Assembly: GCA_022414725.1 (NCBI GenBank)
Contig: CM039463.1
Coordinates: 21,314,882-21,378,881, forward strand
Reading direction: 5' to 3'
From: Microglena sp. YARC
Lineage: Eukaryota > Chlorophyta > Chlorophyceae > Chlamydomonadales > Chlamydomonadaceae
Length of the DNA stretch: 64,000 bases
The notes below the pieces were generated by a model. It did no database searches and had not been told where the DNA came from. It worked only from the letters and a program-made list of their open reading frames with translations. Shown here piece by piece: positions 19,979-29,905 of this stretch (the first letter of the stretch is position 1; each line of letters begins with the position of its first letter). Position numbers and translations under genes: made by a program.

Positions 19979-21760
19979 CTTGTAGAAGAGAGCACCTGCG
20001 AAGTTTACGGCCGTCAAGAAAAAGAAGGCAGAAGGTGCTGATGATGGTAGTGCTTAAGTGTGGTAGTTTTTTTGTATAGAAGAGGGTACCTGCCAAGCCA
20101 AGGGTTACCGAGTCATAGAAGGCAGATGGTGCTAATGATGGCAGTGCTTAGGTGTGGGAGTTTTTGTTGTTTTGAAAAGGGCACCTGCAAAGCCAAGGGT
20201 CGTCAAGAAAAAGAAGGCAGATGGTGCCGATGATGGCATTTCTTAGGGTGGTAGTTTTTCTGGTGATGGGGTTGGTGGTGGTGATGATTATGTTACTGAT
20301 GGTAGGGCTGGGGCTGGGGCTGATGGTGATGCTGATGATGGGGCTGGTGATAGCGCTGATGGTGAGGCTGGGGCTGATGTGAGGCTGTGATGGTCTGGTG
20401 GTGGTGCTGATGATGTTATTGATGGTGGGTCTGGGCTGTTGTTTGGGCTGGGGGTGGTGCTGATGATGGGGATGGCTTTGAGGCTGGGGCTGCTGGTGGG
20501 GCTGATGGTGATGATGGTGAGGCTGGGGCTGATGGTGATGATGATGATGATGGTGCTGATGGTGAGGCTGGGGCTGATGGTGTTGCTGATGATGGGGCTG
20601 GTGGTGGTGCTGCTGATGATGATGGTGATGGGGCTGATGGTGATGCTGATGATGGTGCTGATGATGGCAGTGCATAAGGTTGGGTGGCCCCTTGGCCTCT
20701 GTGCTCTTGGGTTGGACTTTGTCTGTTTTAGAAAATGACACCTGCGAAGCGAAGGGTCTCCAAGAAAAAAAATGACAATGGGGCTGATGATGGGGCTGAT
20801 GGTGATGCTGATGGTGGTGCTGATGATGGCAGTGCATAAGAGTGGGTGTCCCCTTGGCCTTTGAGCACTCGATTTGGAGTTTTTTTATTTAATTTTAGTT
20901 GTTTTTTGAAAAGAGCGCCGGCGCAGGGAAGGTTCGCCAGGAAAAATAAGGTAGATGGTGCTGATCATCGGGCTGATGGTGGTGCTGATATGGGGCTGAT
21001 GATGGCAGTGCATAAGAGTGGGTGTCCCCTTGGCCTTTGAGCACTCGATTAGGAGTTTTTATTTTATTTTATTTTAGAAAAGAGCGCCTGCACAGGGAAG
21101 GTTCGCCAGGAAAAAGAAGGTAGATGGTGCTGATATGGGGCTGATGATGGCAGTGCAGAAGTGTGGGTGTGCTGTGCAGCAGGGTAATTCAAAGCGCGCG
21201 CTTTTGCGCTTTTTAGCGCTGACTTTTTGACCCCCTCTGCGCTTTAAGCGCAGTTTTTTGCAACCCCTTGTGGGAGCGGCAAGCAATTTATGCGCTTTTT
21301 GCACTACAAAGCGCAGTTTTTTTGTTTTCAAGTGCGCTAAAGCGCTGGCCAATTTGGCCATTTGAAGTACCCTGCTGTGCAGAAGTGCAGTGCAGTGCAG
21401 AAGTAAGGGTGTGCAGTGCAGAATTGTGGGCGGCAGTGCAGAAGTGTGGGTGTGCAGTGCAGAATTGTGGGTGGCAGTGCAGAAGTGTGGGTGGACCTTT
21501 GGTCTCTCTGCTCCGGTCGGAGTTTTTATTTTTAGAAAAGGGCTCCTGCAAAGCGAGGGGTCACCAATAAAAAGGATGCAGATGGTGTTGATGGTGGGAA
21601 TGTTGATGGTGCTGATAATGGGGCTGATGATGGTGCTGATAATGGGGCTGATGGTGGGGATTGTGATGGGGCTGCTGATGGGGCTGATGGTGGGGATTGT
21701 GATGGGGCTGATGATGGGGATGGGACTGATGAAGGGGCTGATGGGGGGGATGTTAATGGT
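19917..21760 (+). repeat. Array of copies of the MSH1 C-terminal tail unit
   Basis: After the stop, the basic-tail unit (AAAAGGGCACCTGCAAAGCC, then AAGAAAAAGAAGGCAGATGG) recurs near 19986, 20080, 20177, 20736, 20913, 21076 and 21537. Most copies are preceded by a T-rich tract ending in AG or similar and followed by expanded GCTGATGGTGAT repeats. Several retain the KRAPAKPRV reading. They could be 3' UTR, alternative exons or dead duplicates. Confidence 0.8.
21180..21374. mobile_element. hAT-like MITE with 8-bp target duplication
   Basis: 195 bp. Terminal inverted repeats CAGGGTAATTCAAA and TTTGAAGTACCCTG (one mismatch) are flanked by identical CTGTGCAG at 21172-21179 and 21375-21382. CAGGG ends and an 8-bp duplication are typical of hAT transposons. 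The interior is rich in GCGCTTT/AAAGCGC palindromes and has no transposase. Confidence 0.85.
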
Positions 21761-21789
21761 AGTGCATACGGGTGGTTGGTCTGTTGCAT

Positions 21790-22000
21790 AGCTATTCTTT
21801 TCAGCTACGAGCAACAGCCTCTAGGCAGATCCTGGGGCTGGCTATTCAGCCAAACCTAAAGCAAAAGAGTACATCTGGGAGCTGACAGAATCAGCTTTCA
21901 AGTTCTGATCAAATCCTGGGGCTAAGCCCAGAGGCTGGCTCAAGGAGCTACCAAGAAGCTACTGCTGGCTTTCTCAAAAATTGTATAAAAGCTAGGCTAA
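21790..22000. repeat. Inverted-end element related to family 4
   Basis: Starts CAGCTACGAGCAACAGCCTC and ends GAAGCTACTGCTGGC, resembling the ends of the elements at 29984-30154 and 40102-40255. Internal sequence is diverged. Confidence 0.4.
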
Positions 22001-22163
22001 CTACGCCACCAAAACGGTGGTTGGGAGTTTGGTTTGTTTGTCCTCGACACACCCCTGATGTTATGGTTTTTTTTGCTTTGTGGGTGCTTTTCTTTTTGTT
22101 TAAAGCACAGAGTCTCGTACACCCTCGCGGTGTCAAGTAGACATGTAATGTTATGTAATGTAA
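22001..22163 (+). mobile_element. 5'-truncated LINE 3' end
   Basis: Nearly identical to the 3' end of the larger LINE copy (26336-26512): CCACCAAAACGGTGG hairpin, GTTTGTTTGTCCTCGACACA, a T-rich stretch, CCCTCGCGGTGTCAAGTAGA and an ATGTAATG tail. Only the last 160 bp were inserted, as is usual for target-primed reverse transcription. Confidence 0.8.
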
Positions 22164-24243
22164 GCTGGGCACCAATGCCTGTAAAAGAATCTCTTCAAAA
22201 TAATGCCTGTAAAAAGGTTAAGCTGGACGGACAAGTTCTGGACGGAAAATCGCTTAAGCAGTCACTGGCAGGGAGTTTCGGAAGTGGAGAAAGTACCTAC
22301 TTGTAGCCGAATAGAGCTACAAACATTGAACAACTTTTGCGAAGGATTTTGACCGCTGCGATGCTGACAACTCAAGTCATGCGCACTCCAACTATGAGCA
22401 AAAATGGTGGGTGCGGAGGTGGTCGGAATCGTTCAAACGCCTGGACATCTGTCGGACAGACGAATAGATAGACGGACAGACGGCGGAGAGAGACACGAGG
22501 GGAATCTAGGGCTTCAGCCCCGGGACCCATGGGAGGTCCTGAGGGGGCTAAAGCGAAAAGCTATGGCCTTGTGCTACCGGATTGAAGTTTGGGGGGGGGG
22601 GGGGGGGGGGGTCACCTAAGGAGGTGGGGGCAGATGGAGGGTGGGTCTCACTACACAAACCAGCAGTGGATGTGATTCCGTTGCCACTCTTGCACAAGAG
22701 TAGGCGCACTTAAGAGATGCGAACTGAAAAACAAAGACCAAACAAACTAAAGAGTGCTCAAACTCAGATGGCACAAACAGACTTAAGGGATTTCCTTCAC
22801 TTTGCCCGTTGATCCAATTGGCGATCTGTTAACTTCTCTCCAACTGAAGGCCTCACTCAAAAATATGTGACATGGTGATGATGATGAATAAAACTTGGTG
22901 CCCTAACGGGCTCATAATGTGCCCGCGGCTTGACGGAGTCTTCGGCAGTAAAAAGCAATTCAGTATGTTGCAGTCCAGGGATAGCTAATCAGGCTAAAGG
23001 AGCTTGCCCAATCGCATGTAATGCAAATTACCGGTATGTAATTGAATCGATTACATGGCCTCGCAGCCTTTTTGGGGGTCCAGCCCGTTTGCTTGCACAG
23101 GTGCCAACCACCAATACCGGTAGTTATGCGTACCGTATATAGTATACCTATACGATTTATATGCATTAAGCCAGCATCGCTTAAGCTTGGGATTGTACCT
23201 TATAACAGCCAGGCTGCCCAGAGCCCACCGTCTGCAGGTGGAGTAATGATTGGTAAACCATCACATCACACTCTTAAGTACAGAATGCAACTAGACGGAT
23301 GTAGACAGTTTAAATACATGTTGAGGGTCGGTATCTCCCACCTACGTGCGCCCACCCCTTTGTGAGAGTGGCAAGGCCACTCGAACTGAATCCCCGGTGT
23401 CGCTGGTTTGTGTTGGGAGACCAACCTCCTGGGGTGAAATTCCTTCCGCATAAAAATGCCCAGGTAAATTAAGTCATGTTGGTTTAGGAGTGGATGTAAC
23501 ATTGTAACTTCAGCATTGGAGTATTTAAGAATGCCATATTATGTGTCCATGTCTGAAGCAGGGTTGTTCAGGACGCTGCGTCCTACATCGCAGATGCAAC
23601 GTCGAAGGGTATGTTGCGTCGCAGGAGGCAATGTGGGGAGGCTCCTTTGAGCAGAAGGAAGGGTCCGTTGCGTCGCAGGACGCAGGCTATGCAATTGGTT
23701 GCGTCTCAGGCAGCTGAGCTGGGGGTCCTCCTGAAGTACCCGATACCCAAGATGCCGATGGCAAAATTCGGCCTTCGACATTTATAATCGTGATAAGGCA
23801 GCCTTCGCCGATATCCTACTAATACCATATATCGGGTTAGATAGAAATGTATTTAGCAGCTAAAATTATATAAGTCAGCTTATATTTGGCTTATATTAGC
23901 TTCTGTTTTCACATAATGTAATATTTTACTTAGACTAAGATGCCTTACAATTTGAAAATTTGAAAATTAAAAAACGCTGAATTCGAGGATTCGAGGAAGA
24001 GAGCATCGCCATATCTAACCACTGGCTAACCTTACAAGGATCCATTCCTGTTGTAGATGACTTACACGTCTCTACCTGAGTAGGCCAAGAGCGGGCCGGT
24101 CACTACACGGTCCCGAGTTTCCTGCCGCCTAGCAGTACTGTGCACTACAGCCTGCTCTAGTATAATACCGCCTCAGTGCGACTTTCTCTCTCTCTCTCTC
24201 TCTTCTATAGATTTTGTATCAATTGAGTCTGCGGTCTCTAAAT
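22164..24243. other. Region without recognised genes
   Basis: Contains a G run (22590-22611), a minus-strand copy of dispersed family 5 (about 22640-22720) and a plus-strand copy (23320-23455), a family 2 copy (22972-23015), a short GTTGCGTCGCAGGA repeat (23610-23685) and a CT run (24183-24203). It may hold decayed 5' LINE sequence, but none was recognised. Confidence 0.5.
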
Positions 24244-24604
24244 ATGATTACAACTTGATTTCAAGAAGGTTTCAAGAAGGTTGAAGGTTTGGTTTCAAGA
24301 AGGTTTGGTTTCAAGAAGGTTGAAGGTTAGGTTTCAAGAAGGTTTGGTTTCAAGAAGGTTGAAGGTTAGGTTTCAAGAAGGTTGAAGGTTGAAGGTTTGG
24401 TTTCAAGAAGGTTGAAGGTTAGGTTTCAAGAAGGTTAGGTTTCAAGAAGGTTTGGTTTCAAGAAGGTTGAAGGTTAGGTTTCAAGAAGGTTTGGTTTCAA
24501 GAAGGTTTCAAGAAGGTTGAAGGTTTGGTTTCAAGAAGGTTTGGTTTCAAGAAGGTTGAAGGTTTCAAGAAGGTTGAAGGTTTCAAGAAGATTTCAAGAA
24601 GGTT
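24244..24604 (+). repeat. Minisatellite seeded by RT motif A codons
   Basis: Irregular units of GGTTTCAAGAAGGTTGAAGG running directly into GATTTCAAGAAGGCTTATGA, the codons for DFKKAYD. Several units keep GATTTCAAGAAGG. The array grows out of the LINE coding sequence and replaces whatever lay upstream. Confidence 0.85.
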
Positions 24605-26228
24605 GATTTCAAGAAGGCTTATGATTGGGTCAACAGAGACTTGCTATGGGATTGCTTAGCAAGGCTAGGAGTCAAGGACCCCTATCTCAGTATTCTGAAG
24701 TCCATGTATATTCATGTTGTTTTCCAAGTTCGCCTACATGGGGACATTGGATCCTCCTTTCCATCCCTTGTAGGAGTTAAACAAGGAGACCCCCTATCCC
24801 CACTCCTATTCGGTCTGTTCATTGATAGAATTGAATCGTTCCTCCAATCCAAGCTCCCAAATGTAGGGCTGAGCTTAGGGAAAGATTCTGCAACTGTTAC
24901 TTTATGCTGATGACCTAGCTATAATGGCAGAATCCCCGGCAGATATGCAAGCGATGCTTGACTGTCTGAGAGATTTTCTGTGAGGCTACTAAGATGGCTG
25001 TGAATATAAAGAAAACTGAGATTGTCGTTTTCAACAAGCAATTCTGTGATGAGGCCCGCATGGATCCTGATTACAAATTTGTCTATGATGGAGCACAACT
25101 TTCTACAAAGTTATCTTTTATCTACTTGGGATCCCTCTTTGTGGATGGTGACTCAAGCAATCGTGCAAAAGCTGCTTTTCTAGGATGCTCACTAAGGCCC
25201 AAAAGGCACACCACATGCTCCGTAGGCGATGCCATACTACGGAGATATACAATATTGATATTCTCACCCACCTGTTTGATTCTCTTGTACAACCTATCCT
25301 GAATTTTGGCTGTGAGGTGTGGGCTCCTTCTATTCTGAACAACACACTTATCTCAAATGACCATGCTTGTGAGAAATGGCATAGAGGTATACTTAAACAA
25401 ATGTTGGGTGTTTGCCAATCTACTACATCTAATATTATCATGGAAGAGCTGGGTAGAACCCGTTGTGTTTTGCTTGGCTTAAACAAGCTTTGCGCTTCTG
25501 GAACAAGACCATACATAAAGAACCTGAGGATCTCATTAGAATGGCTCTTGAGGAATCTTTTGACTCCAACACTGGCTGGGTTCATGACTTGCGTTGTGCT
25601 CTCCACAAGCTAGGATCCAGTAAAAACATCAACATTTTGGAGGCTGTCAATGGCGAAGGTATTATGTCTGAAGTTTTTGAGTCATGGAGGTTTAAGTACC
25701 CAAGTGACACCAATGCAGTTAAAGACATCCCTGATGAGAGAAGGGTTGGCTTTAAACGCCTCCGATACCAAAAATGGTTCGCAGCCAACAGCAATGATGA
25801 GAATGGCTTGATTCCCTTTACATCCGCCTTACATAAGCAGGATCAGATTCGTTCTATAGCACAGTTTAGAATGGGTTCCCATTGGCTGAACACAGAAAGA
25901 ATGAGGGTGGGATAGAGCACACATCCCTCGCTCAATGAGACACTGTCAAATGTGTGGGTTCCAAAAACCTGAGGATGAAATGCATATGTTTGAGTGCCCT
26001 TTTTATAATGATATTCGCCTCCGCTACCAGAAGCTGTTTACAGATATTTATAGGCATGTCCATGAGGATACCAACTTAACCGTATGGAATGTGGAATTCT
26101 GCGATTCCACATTCAGAACCTTTATGAATGAAAATGGCAGTAAGTCTTTTTGGAGCAACCTAGCCGACTATCTTTCTACTTGTAGAAGAGCAAGACAGGA
26201 AGCCCTGGACTGCTTAGTGGCACCGTAA
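24605..26228 (+). pseudogene. LINE reverse transcriptase ORF, frameshifted and 5'-incomplete
   Basis: Begins at RT motif A (DFKKAYDWVN), then GVKQGDPLSPLLFGLFID (motif B), then LYADDLAIMAE (motif C, catalytic YADD), MAVNIKKTEIVVFN, a helical thumb-like region (PILNFGCEVWAPSI) and a C-terminal zinc-knuckle-like motif (CQMCG...H.F.CP). These are hallmarks of non-LTR retrotransposons. The order is kept but at least four frame changes are needed (about 24893, 24980, 25190, 25460, 25915), so no single protein is made as assembled. No endonuclease domain is seen. Confidence 0.85.
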
Positions 26229-26512
26229 TTTATCATCCCTTTTTTTCTTCTTCTTGTGACTTCTCATTTGTTAGCTTCTTACCTCCGCCACTGTAAGTGG
26301 TTGAGATCTGGGTCCGGCTCTAAGGGGTTTAATACCTACGCCACCAAAACGGTGGTTGGGAGTTTGGTTTGTTTGTCCTCGACACACCCCTGATGTAATG
26401 GGGTTTTTTGCTTTGTGGGTGCTTTTTCTTTTTGTTTAAAGCACAGAGTCTCATACACCCTCGCGGTGTCAAGTAGACTTTAACATGTAATGTAATGTAA
26501 TGTAATGTAATA
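26229..26512 (+). mobile_element. LINE 3' UTR and TGTAA tail
   Basis: Non-coding tail of the element; its last part matches 22001-22163. It ends in five repeats of TGTAA/TAATG (26484-26512), a short-repeat tail in place of poly(A). Confidence 0.75.
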
Positions 26513-27289
26513 ACTCCCCATATTTTGATCCTTGGGGTCCGCATCTAAGATTCGTTTGATTCTTCGCGTTGACATCTTCTGCGTTATTTTTCCTGCCGAA
26601 GACAGCAAGCAGCCATATTGCTGGCTGAAGCTGAGTAACCAAGTTCAAGTTTTTTAATTTGGGGTCCGAATCCAAGAGCGGGGCATACAAGGAGATGGAC
26701 AGATAGTAGCGAAGGAAGCACGCAGGTCGAATGGATTTTACAGTCAGGATGCGAAAGATAAAGTCTAAGATAACATCCCCATCACAGCCCAACTCAATTA
26801 TCCCTGCCTCCTGGTTTCCGTTGGTATCGCACTAAGGGACTTAAATGGAAAACGGTGTGCAGCCCAGTTGGCCTGAAAAACACATACCAATCAATCCAAC
26901 TACCTGCATTCCCCTTGAAGATGAACCATCACATGCCCGGCTGAATGCTGAAGGAGTGAAATACATATCAGCTAAGCTTGAAAGCCCCTTTCACATCACC
27001 CATTCATTCCATAGATTGACACATCCCGTATTCCCGTATCGCAGCCGGATCGCCCCAGGCGGCCAGTATGAAGTACAGTCCTTGTGCTTTCTGTACCTTC
27101 AGGCCAACACACCTCAATTGGCTGTGTGTACTGCCCAGCCGTCATTCGACTCCTGTAACTTCAGGCCAACACATCTCAATTGACCATGTGTACTGCCCTG
27201 CCGTCATTCGACTCTCATACCACGCTCACTGAGTACCAAGGTGGGAGGAGCACTGCTGTTGCGCAAGAGAATGGATGGAGCCACTTCCG
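26513..27289. other. No gene recognised
   Basis: Ordinary-complexity sequence with a direct repeat (TTCAGGCCAACACACCTCAA at 27098, CTTCAGGCCAACACATCTCA at 27158). Open frames are short and match nothing recognised. Confidence 0.4.
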
Positions 27290-27520
27290 CTTACATGTCA
27301 GCTGGCTTGGACCACTTACATGCCAGCTGGCTTGGCCCACTGCCCACTTACATGCCAGCTGGCTTGGCCCACTGCCCACTTACATGCCACCTGGCTTGGC
27401 CCACTGCCCACTTACATGCCAGCTGGCTTGGCCCACTACCCACTTACATGTCAGCTGGCTTGGCCCACTGAAGCACGTCGGGGCCCACTTACATGTCAGC
27501 TGGCTTGGCCCACTGAAGCA
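27290..27520. repeat. 32-bp minisatellite
   Basis: About seven units of CACTTACATGCCAGCTGGCT + TGGCCCACTGCC. Confidence 0.9.
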
Positions 27521-27549
27521 CAACATTCAAGGGTGGAGATGGCATGAGT

Positions 27550-28660
27550 TAGTGCCATTGTTGGGATGGGGTCGTATTGGTGAGGTTATTTAGTTGGATC
27601 GTATTGGTGCTGTTGTTGAGATAGGTCGTATTGGTGCTGTTGTTGGGATGGGTCGTATTGGTGCTGTTGTTGGGGTGGGTCGTATTGGTGCTGTTGCTGG
27701 GATGGGATGCGTAGGTGTTGGGATGGGGTGCGTTAGTGTTGATGTTGAGATGAGTTAGTGTTGCCATGGAATGTGTTTGTTTTGGTGCTGTTGCTGCAAT
27801 GGGTTGCGTTGGTGTTGGGATGGGGTGCGTAAAATTTGGTGTTGAGATGAGTTAGTGTTGCCAAAAGATGCCCTGGTGTTGGTGTTGGTGCTGGGGCGGG
27901 GTGCGTTAGTGTTGGTGTTGAATTTAGTTGTGCAATGGGATGCGTTGCGGTAGTGTTGCAATGGGGTGCCCATGTGTTGGTGTTAATATTAGTTGTGCAA
28001 TGGGATGTGTTACGTTAGTGTTGCAATGGGATGTCCTGGTGTTGGGATGGGGTGCATTAGTGTTGGTGTTGGGATGAGTAAGTGTTGCGATGGGATGGGA
28101 TGCGTTTGTGTTGGGATGGGTTAATGTTGGTGTTGGGATGGGATGCGTTTGTGTTGGGCAAGATGCGTTAGTGTTGATATGGGATTGGGTGCGTTAGAGT
28201 TGCGATGAGATGCATTGGTGTTGGGATGGGGTGCGTTAGTGTTGGGGTTGGGATGAGTTAGTGTTACAATGCGATATTGCTGGGATGGGGTGCGTAAGTG
28301 TTGCGATGGGATGCAGTGGTGTTGGTCTTGGGATGGAGCGGGTTAATGTTGGTGTTGGGATGGGATGCGTGTGTTTTGATGTTGAGAAAAGATGCGTTCG
28401 TTTTGCTGTTAGACTTGGGACGGGATGCGTTCGTTTAGCGATGGGATGAGATAATGTTGGTGTTGGGATGGGATAGGGAGCGTTTGTGACGGTGTAGGTG
28501 TTGGGATGGGGTGCGTTTGTGACGGTGTAGGTGTTGGGATGGGGTGCGTTTGTGACAGTGTTGGTGTTGGGATGGGGTGAGATAATGTTGGTGTTGGGAT
28601 GCGTTTGTTTTGGTGTTGGTGTTGGAACACAATGCGTTGGTGTTGAGATGGGATGCGTTC
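27550..28660. repeat. GTTGGGATGGGGTGCGTTAG minisatellite
   Basis: Degenerate units of about 18-40 bp. The same repeat type recurs at 34262-34500 in an intron of the KH gene, downstream of which this array lies. Confidence 0.85.
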
Positions 28661-28780
28661 GTGCCAGTACCGATTATTAGCCCCGCTTATGCAGCTGAAG
28701 GGATACAAAATGGTTGGCATACCCCCCTTCCCCTCCCCCCACCACCACCACGCACACACTAACACCTCCCCTTCCACACG

Positions 28781-28821
<41 letters not shown>

Positions 28822-29242
28822 AAAAAAACACACACGCCATACCCCCTCCAGAACTCGCTTATGCAGCTGACTGGATAAAACATGGTTGGCAGACCCCCTG
28901 ATGCAAGGGGCGTGATCGTCTTGGGTCAACGATGGCTTGTCTGATGATTGTCTTGTATGATAATGGCGATGCAATATGGCTTGTATGATTATGGCGATGA
29001 AATATGGCTTGTATGATTATGGCGATGCAATATACCGTAATGCTATACGATATCAAACAGGACTGTGCTACACTGTACTACAACGTGTTGTGCTACACTA
29101 TACCGTTGTACTACACTTTACCATGCTGTACTACACTGCACGGTATTGCACTGCACTGACAAGGGGGGTGGGTGGGCGGTGGGTGGGGGGTTGGTCAGGT
29201 TCATGTCAGTGTACGGTACCGAACCGAGATGCAATTGCTCAC
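28661..29242. repeat. Duplicated segment, long C run and short repeats
   Basis: CTTATGCAGCTGAAGGGATA (28685) and CTTATGCAGCTGACTGGATA (28857) are copies. Between them is a run of about 38 C (28780-28819). Then 27-bp GGCTTGTATGATTATGGCGA units (28930-29035) and TACACTGTACTACA units (29065-29150). The rest of the WW domain should lie here or beyond but was not identified. Confidence 0.6.
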
Positions 29243-29905
29243 CTGGCTAGTTCCTGTGGCAGAATTGAAGTAGTAGACCTGGCCCTTGTCGTCACGCAGC
29301 TCTGACCAGGGAGAAGGGGCAGCAGGGGCAGGAGCAGGGGGAGGGGCAGCTCCATATCCGGAGTGCTGCTGCTGCTGAGCTGGCGGCTGGTTGTAACCAC
29401 CTCCGCCCTGAGGGTTTTGCATGGCAGGGGCTCCCGAGTAGCCTCCGGAGGGCTGCTGTGCGGGGGCGCCGTAGCCGCCGGGGGCGGGGTTCTGCGCAGC
29501 AGGGGGGCCGGAGTAGCTGGGGGCAGGAGCGTTGCCCCCACCTACAGCGCCAGATCCACCGGAGGGTCCTCCGTAAGAGGGGTAGCTGGGGGCGGACGTG
29601 GGAGGGGTGTACTGAGAGGGCACGGGAGCTCTGTAGGGGGCGGGCGCCTGGGCTGGGGGCTGGTAGCCGCTGGGGGGGGGAGTGTAGGCTGGGTAGGTAG
29701 GGGGGCCATGGGGTCGGTGTAGCCGCCATGTGGCCTCCGTAAGAGGTGTAGACGGTAGGGGGGGGCTGGTTGTAATGCCCAGGGGGGGCGCCAGGTCCTC
29801 CGCGGCCAGGGGGGCCACCAGGACCTCCTCCAGGGTAGGGAGCGTAGGCTGGGGGAGGGAAGTTACCGGGGCCTCCGGGGGGAGGGTATCCACGTGGGTC
29901 AAAGC
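29243..29905 (-). CDS. KH protein exon 6: low-complexity tail and WW start
   Basis: From TTGCACAG to CAG|GTGAGC. First frame: FDPRGYPPPGGPGNFPPPA to YTSYGGHM. Second frame: PPTYPAYTPPPSGYQPP to WSELRDDKGQVYYFN. Two bases are short between about 29705 and 29740; one missing G after HM and one missing C in a C run would restore one reading and the correct exit phase. Confidence 0.8.

Noticed and set aside
19095..20017. Cys/Leu/Val-rich membrane protein on the minus strand
   Set aside because: Translation of AAACAAGC repeats complementary to the MSH1 last intron.
29363..29722. Plus-strand open frames over the KH protein tail
   Set aside because: Antisense shadow of the GC-rich Pro/Gly exon.
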